A stretch of 8,616 bases of DNA from Chloroflexota bacterium (GCA_023406965.1 JAEXTI010000021.1:1-8616); one strand, 5' to 3'; counted from the stretch's first letter, positions 1-6,955 are shown. Numbers and translations: made by a program. Notes: a model not told the origin generated them from the letters alone.

Positions 1-94
1 TCTGGATGTGCGCGTGCCGCCCAAATCAGCCCTGGTCCTCCAGCCCCAGGTTGGCCCTTTTGACGGCTACACGCCCTATAAGCGCATTCCGTAA
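1..94 (+). CDS. C-terminal end of an unidentified protein (5' part outside window)
   Basis: Reading from base 2, an open frame of 30 codons ends at TAA (92-94). The tail reads LDVRVPPKSALVLQPQ, then about 14 more residues finishing YKRIP. The pattern of alternating hydrophobic residues followed by PPKSALVL resembles the closing beta-strand of the all-beta C-terminal domain found in alpha-amylase-type glycoside hydrolases and related enzymes. That is a resemblance only, and 30 residues do not identify the protein. It is convergent with the minus-strand operon, with just 13 bases between the two stop codons and no visible terminator in between. The other plus-strand frame here, which starts with an ATG at position 6, has an unnatural Pro/His-rich composition and looks spurious. 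What supports this reading is the protein-like composition and the tight fit of its stop against the neighbouring stop. Confidence 0.5.
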   Translation, partial: LDVRVPPKSALVLQPQVGPFDGYTPYKRIP

Positions 95-107
95 TTCTGG
101 CCTACCA

Positions 108-647
108 CTACCGATTGACTTCCCACAATACCCGTTCCAGTGCCCACACACCCACGCCCACCAGCAAGGCCACCACAAGGAACGGCAGCCGCACCTGAAT
201 GTTTTGCCCGACTGCGGCGACCAATAGCCCGCCGCCAACAGCCAAAGCGAGCGAACGCAGGTGACTTCGCTCGAATTGACCATAGGACGCCTTGTCTGAG
301 CCGGCATCGTTCGCAAAACGAATTTCCTCCAGCGCCAGATCCCATCCGGCCAGCCCAGCGGCGACCCCAACCAGCATGAACAGCGCATTTGCCTGGGCTA
401 GCAGGCCGTAAGCTGCCAGGACCGTAAACACCACCAGTGCGTAAGTCGCCAGTCGCGCGAACGGCCACCGGCAAGTAAGAATCATCGCCAGCGCAGACAA
501 CAGCGCCGCGGTGCTAACAGCAATCACCGAAACAGCCCTCTCTTGCCCTGCTTGGGCCAGGCCTGCTGACAGACAGGCCGCCGCTAAAATCGGGCAGACG
601 AAGCGGATCACTCGAAAGAGCATCAGACCACTACCGCGTTCCATCAT
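108..647 (-). CDS. Multi-span membrane protein, last gene of the MoxR/DUF58 operon
   Basis: A 179-residue, strongly hydrophobic protein that I do not recognise as a named family. Predicted membrane segments lie at about residues 11-33, 38-58, 64-85, 86-103, 131-148 and 153-172. A polar loop of about 27 residues (104-130, with charged EEIR, DKAS and FERSH stretches) separates the first four from the last two. There are no catalytic motifs. It starts at an ATG that overlaps the DUF58 stop by four bases (ATGA), with AAAGGGG seven bases upstream, so translation is probably coupled to the DUF58 gene. A second ATG follows at once and could also be used. Its place at the end of the operon suggests a membrane partner of the DUF58/MoxR pair, which is inference from position only. 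The stop is TAG at 108-110. Confidence 0.8.
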   Translation of the reverse strand: MMERGSGLMLFRVIRFVCPILAAACLSAGLAQAGQERAVSVIAVSTAALLSALAMILTCRWPFARLATYALVVFTVLAAYGLLAQANALFMLVGVAAGLAGWDLALEEIRFANDAGSDKASYGQFERSHLRSLALAVGGGLLVAAVGQNIQVRLPFLVVALLVGVGVWALERVLWEVNR

Positions 648-2023
648 CCCATTGCCCCTTTCTGCCGTCGAAGCCCGTCACCCTGCAAATGCACAGGGTT
701 GAGAGCCGCGCGAACCAGCGGGTACAGTGGTTCTCTCACCCTCCAATCGATCACTGGAACCTGCAATTGAGTGATATCGCGCAGCAGCAAGCCGCGTTCC
801 AGGCGTGCCGTGCGATATGCAAGCCCCGTTTCAGCGCGTCCTTGCCACTGCCGCAGAGGATTTCCATCTACCTGGGATTTCCCCTGAGACGAGCCGGCTC
901 CCATGAAGTCAAACGGATCAGGACTTATCAGTAGCCCTTGGTGGCCCGAAGCGCGCAGGCGCAGGAAAAAAGCCCGGTCACTGCGCACTAGAGGAGAAAT
1001 GACAATCAACAGCGCCCGGCTTGAAAACATACGCAGCGGCAAGCAATCCGAAAAATCGGCAATTCCGCCGCCGCCAACCTGAGTATTAACCAGGCAGTGC
1101 ATGATTTTGTTAAGCTGCCCCTTGCCGTATCCGGCGAAAACCGGCTCCACTCTGCCGCCGAACACCAACATGCTCACCCGGTGACCCTGGTGTAGAAAAG
1201 CCTCAGCCAGGGCCGCTGCCGCAGACGCCGTATGCTCAAACAGAGTGTCCTCCTCGCCGCTGACCGAGTCGGTAACGCTCAAATTCGTTTTCTCCCGCGC
1301 ATCCACAATCAGCCCTACATCGGCGATTTCTTCCTGCTCAAACTCCTTGGTGAAGAATTTTCGCGGGTGGCGGGCGGTCAGCCGCCAATCCAGCCAGCGC
1401 AGCGAATCCCCAGGCTGGTACTCGCGCACGCCCCAAAAATCTGTCCCGCTGCCGCCTATGCGCGCCGGGATGGACCCTGGCGCGTGCAACGTGGAGCGCG
1501 GGCGCAACGGCAGGCGGCGCATGGCTGCCACTTCCGGCAGCACCTCGATCTCGCCCGGCGCAGGCAACAGATATTCTGTATTGACTACGCCTAGCGGATC
1601 GCCTACCCGTACGTGGACGTTCTTCCAGGAATAGCTACCGCGCTTTTCACGATAAGCATAAACCAGTTGCGCCTCTTCTCCGGTCCGCAAGGCGCCTTCC
1701 CAATGCAGCGTGCCATCGACAAGCACCAACCCCTCCACGGGCGCATCGGTCAACGCCACTCGATCCAGACTCTTTCCCAAATTGCGCAAGGTCACCTGAA
1801 CTTCAACCAGAGGCGTATCTTCGCCTTCCTCCCGGTTCTTACGGCGGACCTGCCGCTCAGCCTCTAATCGCACCATCTCGCGCGCCGGATACTGAAAAAT
1901 GCCCACGCCTAAGTACGCCAGGAACATCAGCGCCAGCCAGGCCAGGTCGCCGTTATGCGCGACCATCGCCGCCAGGAACAGGCCTGCCACCAGCAACGAT
2001 AATGTCAATGCCTTGTTATTCAT
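644..2023 (-). CDS. DUF58 domain protein (vWA-like, membrane-anchored)
   Basis: A 459-residue protein. Two N-terminal hydrophobic segments (about 5-22 and 26-43) anchor it in the membrane. A beta-rich region follows at about 70-165, and then the DUF58 signature REYQPGDSLRWLDWRLTAR (200-218). After that comes a vWA-like Rossmann fold opening with GLIVDAR (237-243) and continuing through FEHTASAAAALAEAF and HRVSMLVFGG. DUF58 proteins regularly sit next to MoxR ATPases, as here, and are thought to be their partners or substrates at the membrane. The metal-site motif of true vWA domains, DxSxS, reads DAREK, so the usual Mg-binding serines are missing. The ATG lies inside the end of the MoxR gene (8-bp overlap, ATGAATAA) with AAGGA only two bases upstream, which points to coupled translation. 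The family assignment is firm, but the biochemical role is not known. Confidence 0.93.
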   Translation of the reverse strand: MNNKALTLSLLVAGLFLAAMVAHNGDLAWLALMFLAYLGVGIFQYPAREMVRLEAERQVRRKNREEGEDTPLVEVQVTLRNLGKSLDRVALTDAPVEGLVLVDGTLHWEGALRTGEEAQLVYAYREKRGSYSWKNVHVRVGDPLGVVNTEYLLPAPGEIEVLPEVAAMRRLPLRPRSTLHAPGSIPARIGGSGTDFWGVREYQPGDSLRWLDWRLTARHPRKFFTKEFEQEEIADVGLIVDAREKTNLSVTDSVSGEEDTLFEHTASAAAALAEAFLHQGHRVSMLVFGGRVEPVFAGYGKGQLNKIMHCLVNTQVGGGGIADFSDCLPLRMFSSRALLIVISPLVRSDRAFFLRLRASGHQGLLISPDPFDFMGAGSSQGKSQVDGNPLRQWQGRAETGLAYRTARLERGLLLRDITQLQVPVIDWRVREPLYPLVRAALNPVHLQGDGLRRQKGAMG

Positions 2024-3005
2024 GATCCTTACTAAGCACAGGCACCGTAACGGCTCGGGCGATTTCGCTAATTAATGTGACTTCCGACTTCTTTGTCCCC
2101 CACAAGCTGGGGTCAAGAATGATTCGATGGGCGAATACCGGCAGAATAAACTGCTTCACATCGTCCGGCATAACAAAGTCCCGACCCTGCAAAGCGGCCC
2201 AGGCGCGAGACATCTTGAGCAGCGCCAGCGATCCACGCGGGCTAACGCCCACGACCACCTGCCGGTGGTGCCGCGATTCATCGGCCAGGTTGACAATATA
2301 ACGGCGAACATCAGGGTCAACGTACACCTCTTCTACCGCGGCACGCATGGCAAGGAATATCTCCGGAGAAATTACCGGCTGAAGCTGCACAACATCCTGT
2401 TTGCGCTCGGCCCGCCGCCGCAAAATTTCATCCTCTTCCTCTACCTTGGGGTAACCTATAGATAGCCGCACCATAAAGCGATCGAGCTGGGCCTCGGGCA
2501 GCGGAAAGGTGCCTTCATACTCAATCGGATTCTGAGTAGCGATAACGATGAACGGATGCGTCAGCGGCAGCGACTCGCCTTCCAGTGTCACCTGGTATTC
2601 CTGCATGGCCTCCAGCAGCGCCGACTGAGTTTTGGGCGAGGCGCGATTGATTTCGTCAGCCAGCAAGACATGGGTGAAGATGGGTCCTCTGCGCAGCACA
2701 AAGCGATTCTGGTTGCTGTCAAACACATAACCACCGGTGATATCGCCGGGCAGCAGATCGGGAGTAAACTGGATCCGGCGAAAATCCATGCCCAGTGCGG
2801 TGGCAAAGCTGTTCGCAATGAGCGTCTTGGCCAGGCCGGGGAAGTCTTCTAACAAGATGTGCCCGCCCGATGACAGAAAGGCTGCCATCAACATGCTCAA
2901 AGCCGCGCGTTTGCCCACCACGGCCTTCTCAACTTCATCGATCACCTTACCGCTCAACGCGGCTACCTGTTCAATGCTTACTGTAGTTTGAGGGTTCATA
3001 GTCAT
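2016..3005 (-). CDS. MoxR-type AAA+ ATPase
   Basis: A 329-residue soluble ATPase of the MoxR subgroup of AAA+ proteins, usual in length. The Walker A motif is in LLEDFPGLAKT (51-61), Walker B is VLLADEIN (113-120), the sensor-1 region is IATQNP (155-160), and the LPEAQLDRF motif typical of MoxR is at 169-177. The C-terminal lid carries GVSPRGSLALLK. Family members are thought to act as chaperones that use ATP to assemble or activate vWA-containing partners. The adjacent DUF58 protein is the natural candidate. The start at 3005 is supported by GGAGAA five bases upstream. A second ATG at 2999 is possible but would sit too far from that site. The 5' end overlaps the preceding gene by 35 bp. The exact substrate cannot be read from the sequence. 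Confidence 0.95.
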   Translation of the reverse strand: MTMNPQTTVSIEQVAALSGKVIDEVEKAVVGKRAALSMLMAAFLSSGGHILLEDFPGLAKTLIANSFATALGMDFRRIQFTPDLLPGDITGGYVFDSNQNRFVLRRGPIFTHVLLADEINRASPKTQSALLEAMQEYQVTLEGESLPLTHPFIVIATQNPIEYEGTFPLPEAQLDRFMVRLSIGYPKVEEEDEILRRRAERKQDVVQLQPVISPEIFLAMRAAVEEVYVDPDVRRYIVNLADESRHHRQVVVGVSPRGSLALLKMSRAWAALQGRDFVMPDDVKQFILPVFAHRIILDPSLWGTKKSEVTLISEIARAVTVPVLSKDHE

Positions 3006-3645
3006 CAGGGTTCTCCAGCATGGTTTCCATAAAACTCAGGACAATATCCACCGACCGGTGGAATTCGATCGTATCCCGCCCAGACCACCGGCGCCACCAT
3101 TTGCGCGGCAGTTCGGCAAGTGAACGGATTTTTTGAACAAAAGTAAGAGGCTGATCTTTCGCCTGTGAGGCAAACAAGAAATCATATACGGGATCTGGAA
3201 GAGGAATCTGGCGCTGCCTAAGCATATCGCTGATTTCCGGATATGTCACTTCCTGCTGTCGAGAGTAGAATAATCCGATCACCATCTGGATCAACTCACT
3301 CTTTAGTTGGTCGCGCCAATTGGGATAATTGGCCGCCAGCGTGATGCTGTTGAACCATTTTTCCATGTTCAGCACGGCATCATTTGGCGCAGCTACAGCG
3401 AGCGCCGCGGGCTCTGCTCCGCGAACCACCAATCGGCGCGCCAACCAGAAAAGCGCGATCAAGATCAAGAAAGCCCAATAAATCCCCTGATCAATGCTCA
3501 AGATAAAGATGCGCAAGAACAGCCAAACCGCTACCGAGAGCGGTTCGAGGATGTGTTCAATCACAAATGGCGCGAAAAGGAATCCCAGGAAAACGATCAC
3601 GGCCAAAATCAAAATTAATAGCGCGACGCGCTGGCGTTCAGTCAT
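2971..3645 (-). CDS. Unrecognised membrane protein, second gene of the operon
   Basis: A 224-residue protein starting MTERQRVALL. Hydrophobic segments cover about residues 7-31, 34-50 and 53-72, giving two or three membrane spans. They are followed by a cytoplasmic-type domain of about 150 residues rich in charged and aromatic residues (MEKWFNSITLAANYPNWRDQ, then ELPRKWWRRWSGRDTIEFHR near 190-207). I recognise no family or catalytic motif. The soluble part looks helical and may be a protein-interaction domain. The start at 3645 is chosen because AAGGG lies five bases upstream and the ATG overlaps the preceding stop by 8 bp (ATGACTGA). A longer reading to 3744 would add an Arg-rich, non-membrane stretch inside the upstream gene and is unlikely. 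It lies between DUF4129 and MoxR, so a structural role in the same membrane complex is plausible but unproven. Confidence 0.85.
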   Translation of the reverse strand: MTERQRVALLILILAVIVFLGFLFAPFVIEHILEPLSVAVWLFLRIFILSIDQGIYWAFLILIALFWLARRLVVRGAEPAALAVAAPNDAVLNMEKWFNSITLAANYPNWRDQLKSELIQMVIGLFYSRQQEVTYPEISDMLRQRQIPLPDPVYDFLFASQAKDQPLTFVQKIRSLAELPRKWWRRWSGRDTIEFHRSVDIVLSFMETMLENPDDYEPSNYSKH

Positions 3646-4513
3646 TTTCGCCCTTCTTTCGCGTCTCCTGGCTGTGCTGGATAATCGCCTCCAGGCAGGC
3701 AAGGGCCTTCTGTTCGTCGTCCGTCCCAGGCTGCCAGCGGCCATAACGTACAGCGTTGAACAGGCTGGTTAACTGCCGCACTGGTGCGGCAGGAAAGCCC
3801 TCTGCCTCCAACAGGCGTTCAAATTCACCGGTAGTCATAAACGACTGCCGCTCTATGCCGTGATCTTCCTGGAGTGCATTGCTCATCCGGCGGTAGCACT
3901 GCAAGATCACCTCGCGCAGGCTCATTCCAGCAAGCAACGCCTGGCGCGCATTCTCCGCTTCTTGCTCAATCTGTAACATCGCTTGCACAGGAGCCGGGCG
4001 GGCGCGAATGATCCAGACAGCCACCAGCACAGCGCCCACCGTCAAAACGATGCCCATGATCCATGTCAATAAAGGTGGAGGCGCGTCCAAAGGAACCCGA
4101 TCGATCTCCATGGGAATGGGAGGCAATTCTTGTTCAACTTCCGTAAACTCACCAGTGGGTATCATCAGTGAGATTAACATCAGAACACCAAGAATGGCTA
4201 AGCTAGTTCCCACATAGCGAAGCGCCCGTTTGCGCAGTTCACTCCACGGGGTGCCGCGGATTACTCTATAGATGATCCACAGCGCAACTACTGACAGGGC
4301 GGTCACCAACAAGGTGAAGAACAAGTTATTGACTTTATATCCGCTGTACTGCCCTTCTCCCGAGCCACCCATCTTCAGCAGGTCTTTTTCCAGGCGTGGT
4401 ACGGGCGCTCCAGGCTGGAACTCTAATCCGGGCAGCGCAATAGCAATCAGCGCCAGTGTGGCAGTGAAGAGCAGGAGAAAAAGAAGAAGTTTACGCCTGG
4501 TTGCGAGGGACAC
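3638..4513 (-). CDS. DUF4129 domain membrane protein, first gene of the operon
   Basis: A 291-residue protein with membrane segments at about 9-28, 63-83, 100-118 and 149-170. A proline- and acid-rich linker (about 121-148) precedes the fourth span. The C-terminal cytoplasmic part, about 203-275, has the DUF4129 pattern: a helical stretch EVILQCYRRMSNAL, then TTGEFERLL, then LTSLFNAVRYGRW. DUF4129 is commonly found fused to, or beside, transglutaminase-like domains in MoxR/DUF58 clusters. No transglutaminase region exists in this protein or elsewhere in the window. The start codon is GTG at 4513, because no ATG lies upstream before an in-frame stop and the next ATG would delete the first span. 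No good Shine-Dalgarno sequence precedes it. A TATAAT box lies about 35 bases upstream. The family call is good, but the function is unknown. Confidence 0.88.
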   Translation of the reverse strand: MSLATRRKLLLFLLLFTATLALIAIALPGLEFQPGAPVPRLEKDLLKMGGSGEGQYSGYKVNNLFFTLLVTALSVVALWIIYRVIRGTPWSELRKRALRYVGTSLAILGVLMLISLMIPTGEFTEVEQELPPIPMEIDRVPLDAPPPLLTWIMGIVLTVGAVLVAVWIIRARPAPVQAMLQIEQEAENARQALLAGMSLREVILQCYRRMSNALQEDHGIERQSFMTTGEFERLLEAEGFPAAPVRQLTSLFNAVRYGRWQPGTDDEQKALACLEAIIQHSQETRKKGEND

Positions 4514-4534
4514 GTCTTTTGTCGAACAGCCGAA

Positions 4535-4546
4535 TTCAGTACTGAA
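4535..4546. promoter_or_regulatory. 12-bp perfect palindrome at predicted transcription start of the operon
   Basis: TTCAGTACTGAA reads the same on both strands. It sits three bases downstream (in operon direction) of the TATAAT box and covers the predicted start point. A dimeric repressor bound here would block transcription, so an operator is possible. A 12-bp palindrome can also arise by chance in a region this size, and no regulator gene is adjacent to the operon. Confidence 0.3.
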
Positions 4547-4548
4547 AT

Positions 4549-4554
4549 ATTATA
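4549..4554 (-). promoter_or_regulatory. -10 box of the MoxR/DUF58 operon promoter
   Basis: On the minus strand the sequence reads TATAAT, an exact match to the sigma-70-type -10 consensus. It would place the transcription start near 4542, about 29 bases before the GTG start of the first operon gene. The -35 region is weak: at 18-bp spacing it reads TTTAGT. A poor -35 suggests that an activator or another sigma contact may be needed, which is inference. The position directly before a five-gene operon, with no other promoter-like site nearby, supports the call. Confidence 0.55.
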
Positions 4555-4688
4555 CGTGAGTTCCGAACATGCACTAAATACAAAAACCACCGATTAATGT
4601 GCAGAATTCAACGTCTATCTAATTCCTGATGGGTGAATAATCTCTCCCTTCGAAGGTTATCCGCTGAGTTTGCGCCTCCCGTATCCTG

Positions 4689-4708
4689 GCTTGTTTTCGC
4701 AAACAAGC
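4689..4708. repeat. 8-bp-arm inverted repeat in the MFS gene leader
   Basis: Arms GCTTGTTT (4689-4696) and AAACAAGC (4701-4708) are exact complements around a TCGC loop. The element lies 51 bases upstream of the MFS start, in the 246-base gap between the divergent operon and the transporter. It could be an operator for a dimeric regulator or an RNA hairpin in the leader. No run of T follows, so an intrinsic terminator is unlikely. Confidence 0.5.
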
Positions 4709-4717
4709 GTATCATCA

Positions 4718-4734
4718 TGGAGATCATCTCTCCA
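4718..4734. repeat. 6-bp-arm inverted repeat just upstream of the MFS start
   Basis: Arms TGGAGA (4718-4723) and TCTCCA (4729-4734) are exact complements around TCATC. The repeat ends 25 bases before the MFS ATG and nine bases after the previous inverted repeat. The GGAG-like arm is the only strong Shine-Dalgarno-like purine run nearby but is far from the start, so a role in folding the leader is possible. The repeat may be chance. Confidence 0.3.
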
Positions 4735-4759
4735 CCGTCAGGAAAGCGAAACCAGTCCT

Positions 4760-6046
4760 ATGAACACAACAGACCAAACCATCACAGCCCAGGAAAAAAT
4801 CCGCAAGGACTTCCGCTGGAATTTCATCGTCAACATGCTGGATGGAACCAGCTACTGGTTCGGCGTCAGTTTCATGTCTATCGCGGTCATTTTGCCGCTG
4901 TATGTAAGCCATTTCACAGATAATCCCATCCTGATCGGCCTGATTCCCTTCTTTGGCACGGCGGGGTATCTTGTCCCGCAGTTGTTCGCTGCCAATGTTG
5001 TCGAACGGGCTCCTGTAAAGAAATTCTTCCCGGTCACCCTGGGCTTTTTTCTCATGCGCCTGCCAATCCTCCTCCTGGCTCCGGCAGCTTTCTTCCTGGC
5101 CACCAACCAACCCACATGGGCCTTGCTGGTTTTCTTCCTGTTGTACGCCTGGCACACCATAGGGACCGGCTGGCAAATTGTCGGCTATCAAGATATGATC
5201 GCCAAGATCATTCCGGTTGATAAACGTGGACGTTTTTTTGGAATTACCAACTTCATGGGCAACGGAATGGGCATCCTCGGGGCGTTGGCGGTTCCGGTCG
5301 TATTATCCAGCTTCTCATTTCCTCAAGGTTTCGTGATCTCCTTTGCCATCGCAGGGGTGCTCATCTTCTTCTCCTGGTTCTTCCTCTCCCTCACACGCGA
5401 GCCCGCCGTTCAAAGTAATAAGCCTCCGGTCTCTCAATGGGATTATTTTCGGTCATTACCGCAGGTCTTACGCAAAGACCACAACCTGCGCATGTACCTG
5501 CTAGCCCAAATTCTGTTTGCGCTGAATGGCATGGCCACAGGGTTTCTGGTGGTTTATGCCGTAAAGACCTGGAACATGTCCGATGCGCAAGCTAGCGGAT
5601 TCACCATTGCCATGCAGGTTGGGTTGGCCCTGGCGAACTTGTTCTTTGGCTTTCTTGCTGACCGAAAAGGCCACAAACTGAACCTGGAAATATGTATGAT
5701 TCTCAGTACATTGGGGCTGCTCGTGGCAGTCGTGGCTCCTAGTCCGCTATGGTTCTTTCTCATCTTTTTCATGCGCGGGGCAATCGGTGCCGGGACATAT
5801 ATATCGGGTGTTTCTATCGTGTACGAATTCACGGATGCTGAAAACCGCGCCACTTACATTGGCCTGGCCAATACCATCCCGGGGATCATGGCAGCAGTCG
5901 CCCCGTTGATCGGCGGCTGGTTTGCAGGAGCCGTCAGCTACCAGGCCATGTTCATCGTGGCAGCGGTTTTTGGGGTCATTAGCTGGGCGGTATTCCGTTT
6001 TGCCGTCCGAGAACCGCGGCACATGAAGGTTGAACCACGGCCTTAA
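4760..6046 (+). CDS. MFS transporter, substrate unknown
   Basis: A 428-residue major facilitator superfamily protein with about 12 membrane segments and a cytoplasmic central loop near 212-245. The MFS motif-A signature between spans 8 and 9 is clear: GFLADRKGHK (297-306). The corresponding N-terminal loop is degenerate (around NVVERAPVKKFF, 79-90), while KRGRFFGITNF (155-165) marks the loop after span 4. C-terminal spans include RGAIGAGTYISG (339-350) and PGIMAAVAPLIGGWFAG (374-390). Nothing seen fixes the substrate: it could be a sugar importer, given the nearby beta-mannosidase and AraC regulator, or an exporter. The ATG at 4760 gives a natural cytoplasmic N-terminus (MNTTDQTITAQEKIRKDFRW). 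The nearest AGGA is 16 bases away, so the ribosome site is weak. It is transcribed away from the MoxR operon and is convergent with the AraC gene. Confidence 0.93.
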   Translation: MNTTDQTITAQEKIRKDFRWNFIVNMLDGTSYWFGVSFMSIAVILPLYVSHFTDNPILIGLIPFFGTAGYLVPQLFAANVVERAPVKKFFPVTLGFFLMRLPILLLAPAAFFLATNQPTWALLVFFLLYAWHTIGTGWQIVGYQDMIAKIIPVDKRGRFFGITNFMGNGMGILGALAVPVVLSSFSFPQGFVISFAIAGVLIFFSWFFLSLTREPAVQSNKPPVSQWDYFRSLPQVLRKDHNLRMYLLAQILFALNGMATGFLVVYAVKTWNMSDAQASGFTIAMQVGLALANLFFGFLADRKGHKLNLEICMILSTLGLLVAVVAPSPLWFFLIFFMRGAIGAGTYISGVSIVYEFTDAENRATYIGLANTIPGIMAAVAPLIGGWFAGAVSYQAMFIVAAVFGVISWAVFRFAVREPRHMKVEPRP

Positions 6047-6075
6047 CAAAGAAGTACTTGAGGTAGCATAGGGTA

Positions 6076-6096
6076 GGCAAGCTGATCAGGCTTGCC
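6076..6096. terminator. Stem-loop between convergent MFS and AraC genes
   Basis: Arms GGCAAGC (6076-6082) and GCTTGCC (6090-6096) pair perfectly around TGATCAG, 29 bases after the MFS stop. The stem is GC-rich and stable, as in factor-independent terminators. No T-run follows on either strand (plus side continues CTTGAATAC), so it may be a weak or factor-assisted terminator, or a 3'-end stabilising hairpin for the MFS transcript. It lies in the 162-base gap between the two stops; I see nothing else convincing in that gap. Confidence 0.5.
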
Positions 6097-6208
6097 CTTG
6101 AATACAAAGAGCAGCGTTTCTCTGGTTTAACTACTCGTGCTCTGGTAGAAAAGTCCTGAATTTGTGGTGTTTGGCGGGGCAATAACTCTCTGGTTTTGAA
6201 TTAGGGTA

Positions 6209-6955
6209 TTAAACCACAGGCGCCTCGCCCTCAACTACCATTTCCTCTCCAGCAGCGCTAATCCTAAACTCCCGCGGGCTGCATCCGTACACCTTTTGGA
6301 ACTCTCTTGCAAAATGGGACGAACTACAATAGCCCAACAAAGAGGCAATTTCTGCGATGCTATACCCATCCTCTGCCAACAAGCGCCGGGCCTCTTCTAG
6401 CTTCAGCTTGCGAATGGTTTCCTTGAGATTAACCCCCACCTCTTTCTTGAACAAGGCCGACAGATAACTCGGATTGAGCTTCACTGCCCTGGCAATTTCA
6501 TCTAACCGGCAGGGTTCATACAGGTTCTGGCGTACATACTGGAAGGCACGCATGATCGGAAAAGAATAACGCAAACTTTTGGCTGCCTTCACCAACTCGG
6601 CATAATTTCTCACCACCTGAACTGCCAACTGGCTGACCTCTTCTCGGTTGCCGCACTCTTCTACTTCGAAAATTGAATAGTCACTAAGCGCATAACTGCT
6701 CTCGGGATCCACTCCCAGCATAATAACGTGGCGGCAGATCACCGTCACCAAACAGATCATCATGTTCTTGATTGACCGCAGCGGGTCTGCCGCCAGTTCA
6801 TACCGGCCCAGGCTATCAGGAGCCAGATATTGTTCCAGATCAATTTGCTCATTAAGCAACATTGCCAACCAGACCTGCTCCAATTCTGGCGACACATGTT
6901 GGTAGCCTGCCATTTTTAACTGCTGAATTGCGCGATTGAGTTTCTTGGATTGCAT
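6209..6955 (-). CDS. AraC-family transcriptional regulator
   Basis: A 248-residue DNA-binding regulator. The C-terminal AraC domain spans about 135-233, with two helix-turn-helix units. The first is around LDEIARAVKLNPSYLSALFK (151-170) and the second is around SIAEIASLLGYCSSSHFARE (199-218), ending in the family signature FQKVYGCSPREFR (219-231). The N-terminal half (1-125) has the DPLRSIKNMM and GVDPESSYALSDYSI segments seen in a group of AraC regulators often found beside glycoside hydrolase genes. I see no clear cupin sugar-binding pocket, so the inducer is unknown. ATG 6955 is preferred because AAGG lies seven bases upstream; a TTG at 6958 would add one residue. It is divergent from the beta-mannosidase across 117 bases, the usual arrangement for a regulator and its target, so it probably controls that gene and perhaps itself. 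Confidence 0.95.
   Translation of the reverse strand: MQSKKLNRAIQQLKMAGYQHVSPELEQVWLAMLLNEQIDLEQYLAPDSLGRYELAADPLRSIKNMMICLVTVICRHVIMLGVDPESSYALSDYSIFEVEECGNREEVSQLAVQVVRNYAELVKAAKSLRYSFPIMRAFQYVRQNLYEPCRLDEIARAVKLNPSYLSALFKKEVGVNLKETIRKLKLEEARRLLAEDGYSIAEIASLLGYCSSSHFAREFQKVYGCSPREFRISAAGEEMVVEGEAPVV

Noticed and set aside
1232..1634. Plus-strand open frames of 120-129 residues
   Set aside because: They lie antisense to the well-supported DUF58 gene and show no family features or start signals.
3646..3744. Longer start for the 224-residue membrane protein at 3744
   Set aside because: It would place 33 Arg-rich residues ahead of the first membrane span and lie wholly inside the DUF4129 gene. 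ATG 3645 has AAGGG at proper spacing and the same 8-bp overlap style as another junction.
4670..4759. Longer MFS reading from a TTG at 4670, adding 30 residues
   Set aside because: The added stretch is unlike a transporter N-terminus, has no ribosome site, and contains both inverted repeats. The ATG at 4760 gives a natural start.
5554..5853. Minus-strand frames inside the MFS gene as possible antisense genes
   Set aside because: The MFS frame is continuous with clear membrane spans and motif A. The antisense frames have no recognisable features.
6119..6198. Direct repeat of TCTCTGGTTT at about 6119 and 6187
   Set aside because: Only two 10-base copies, no flanking structure and no gene association. 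Probably chance.
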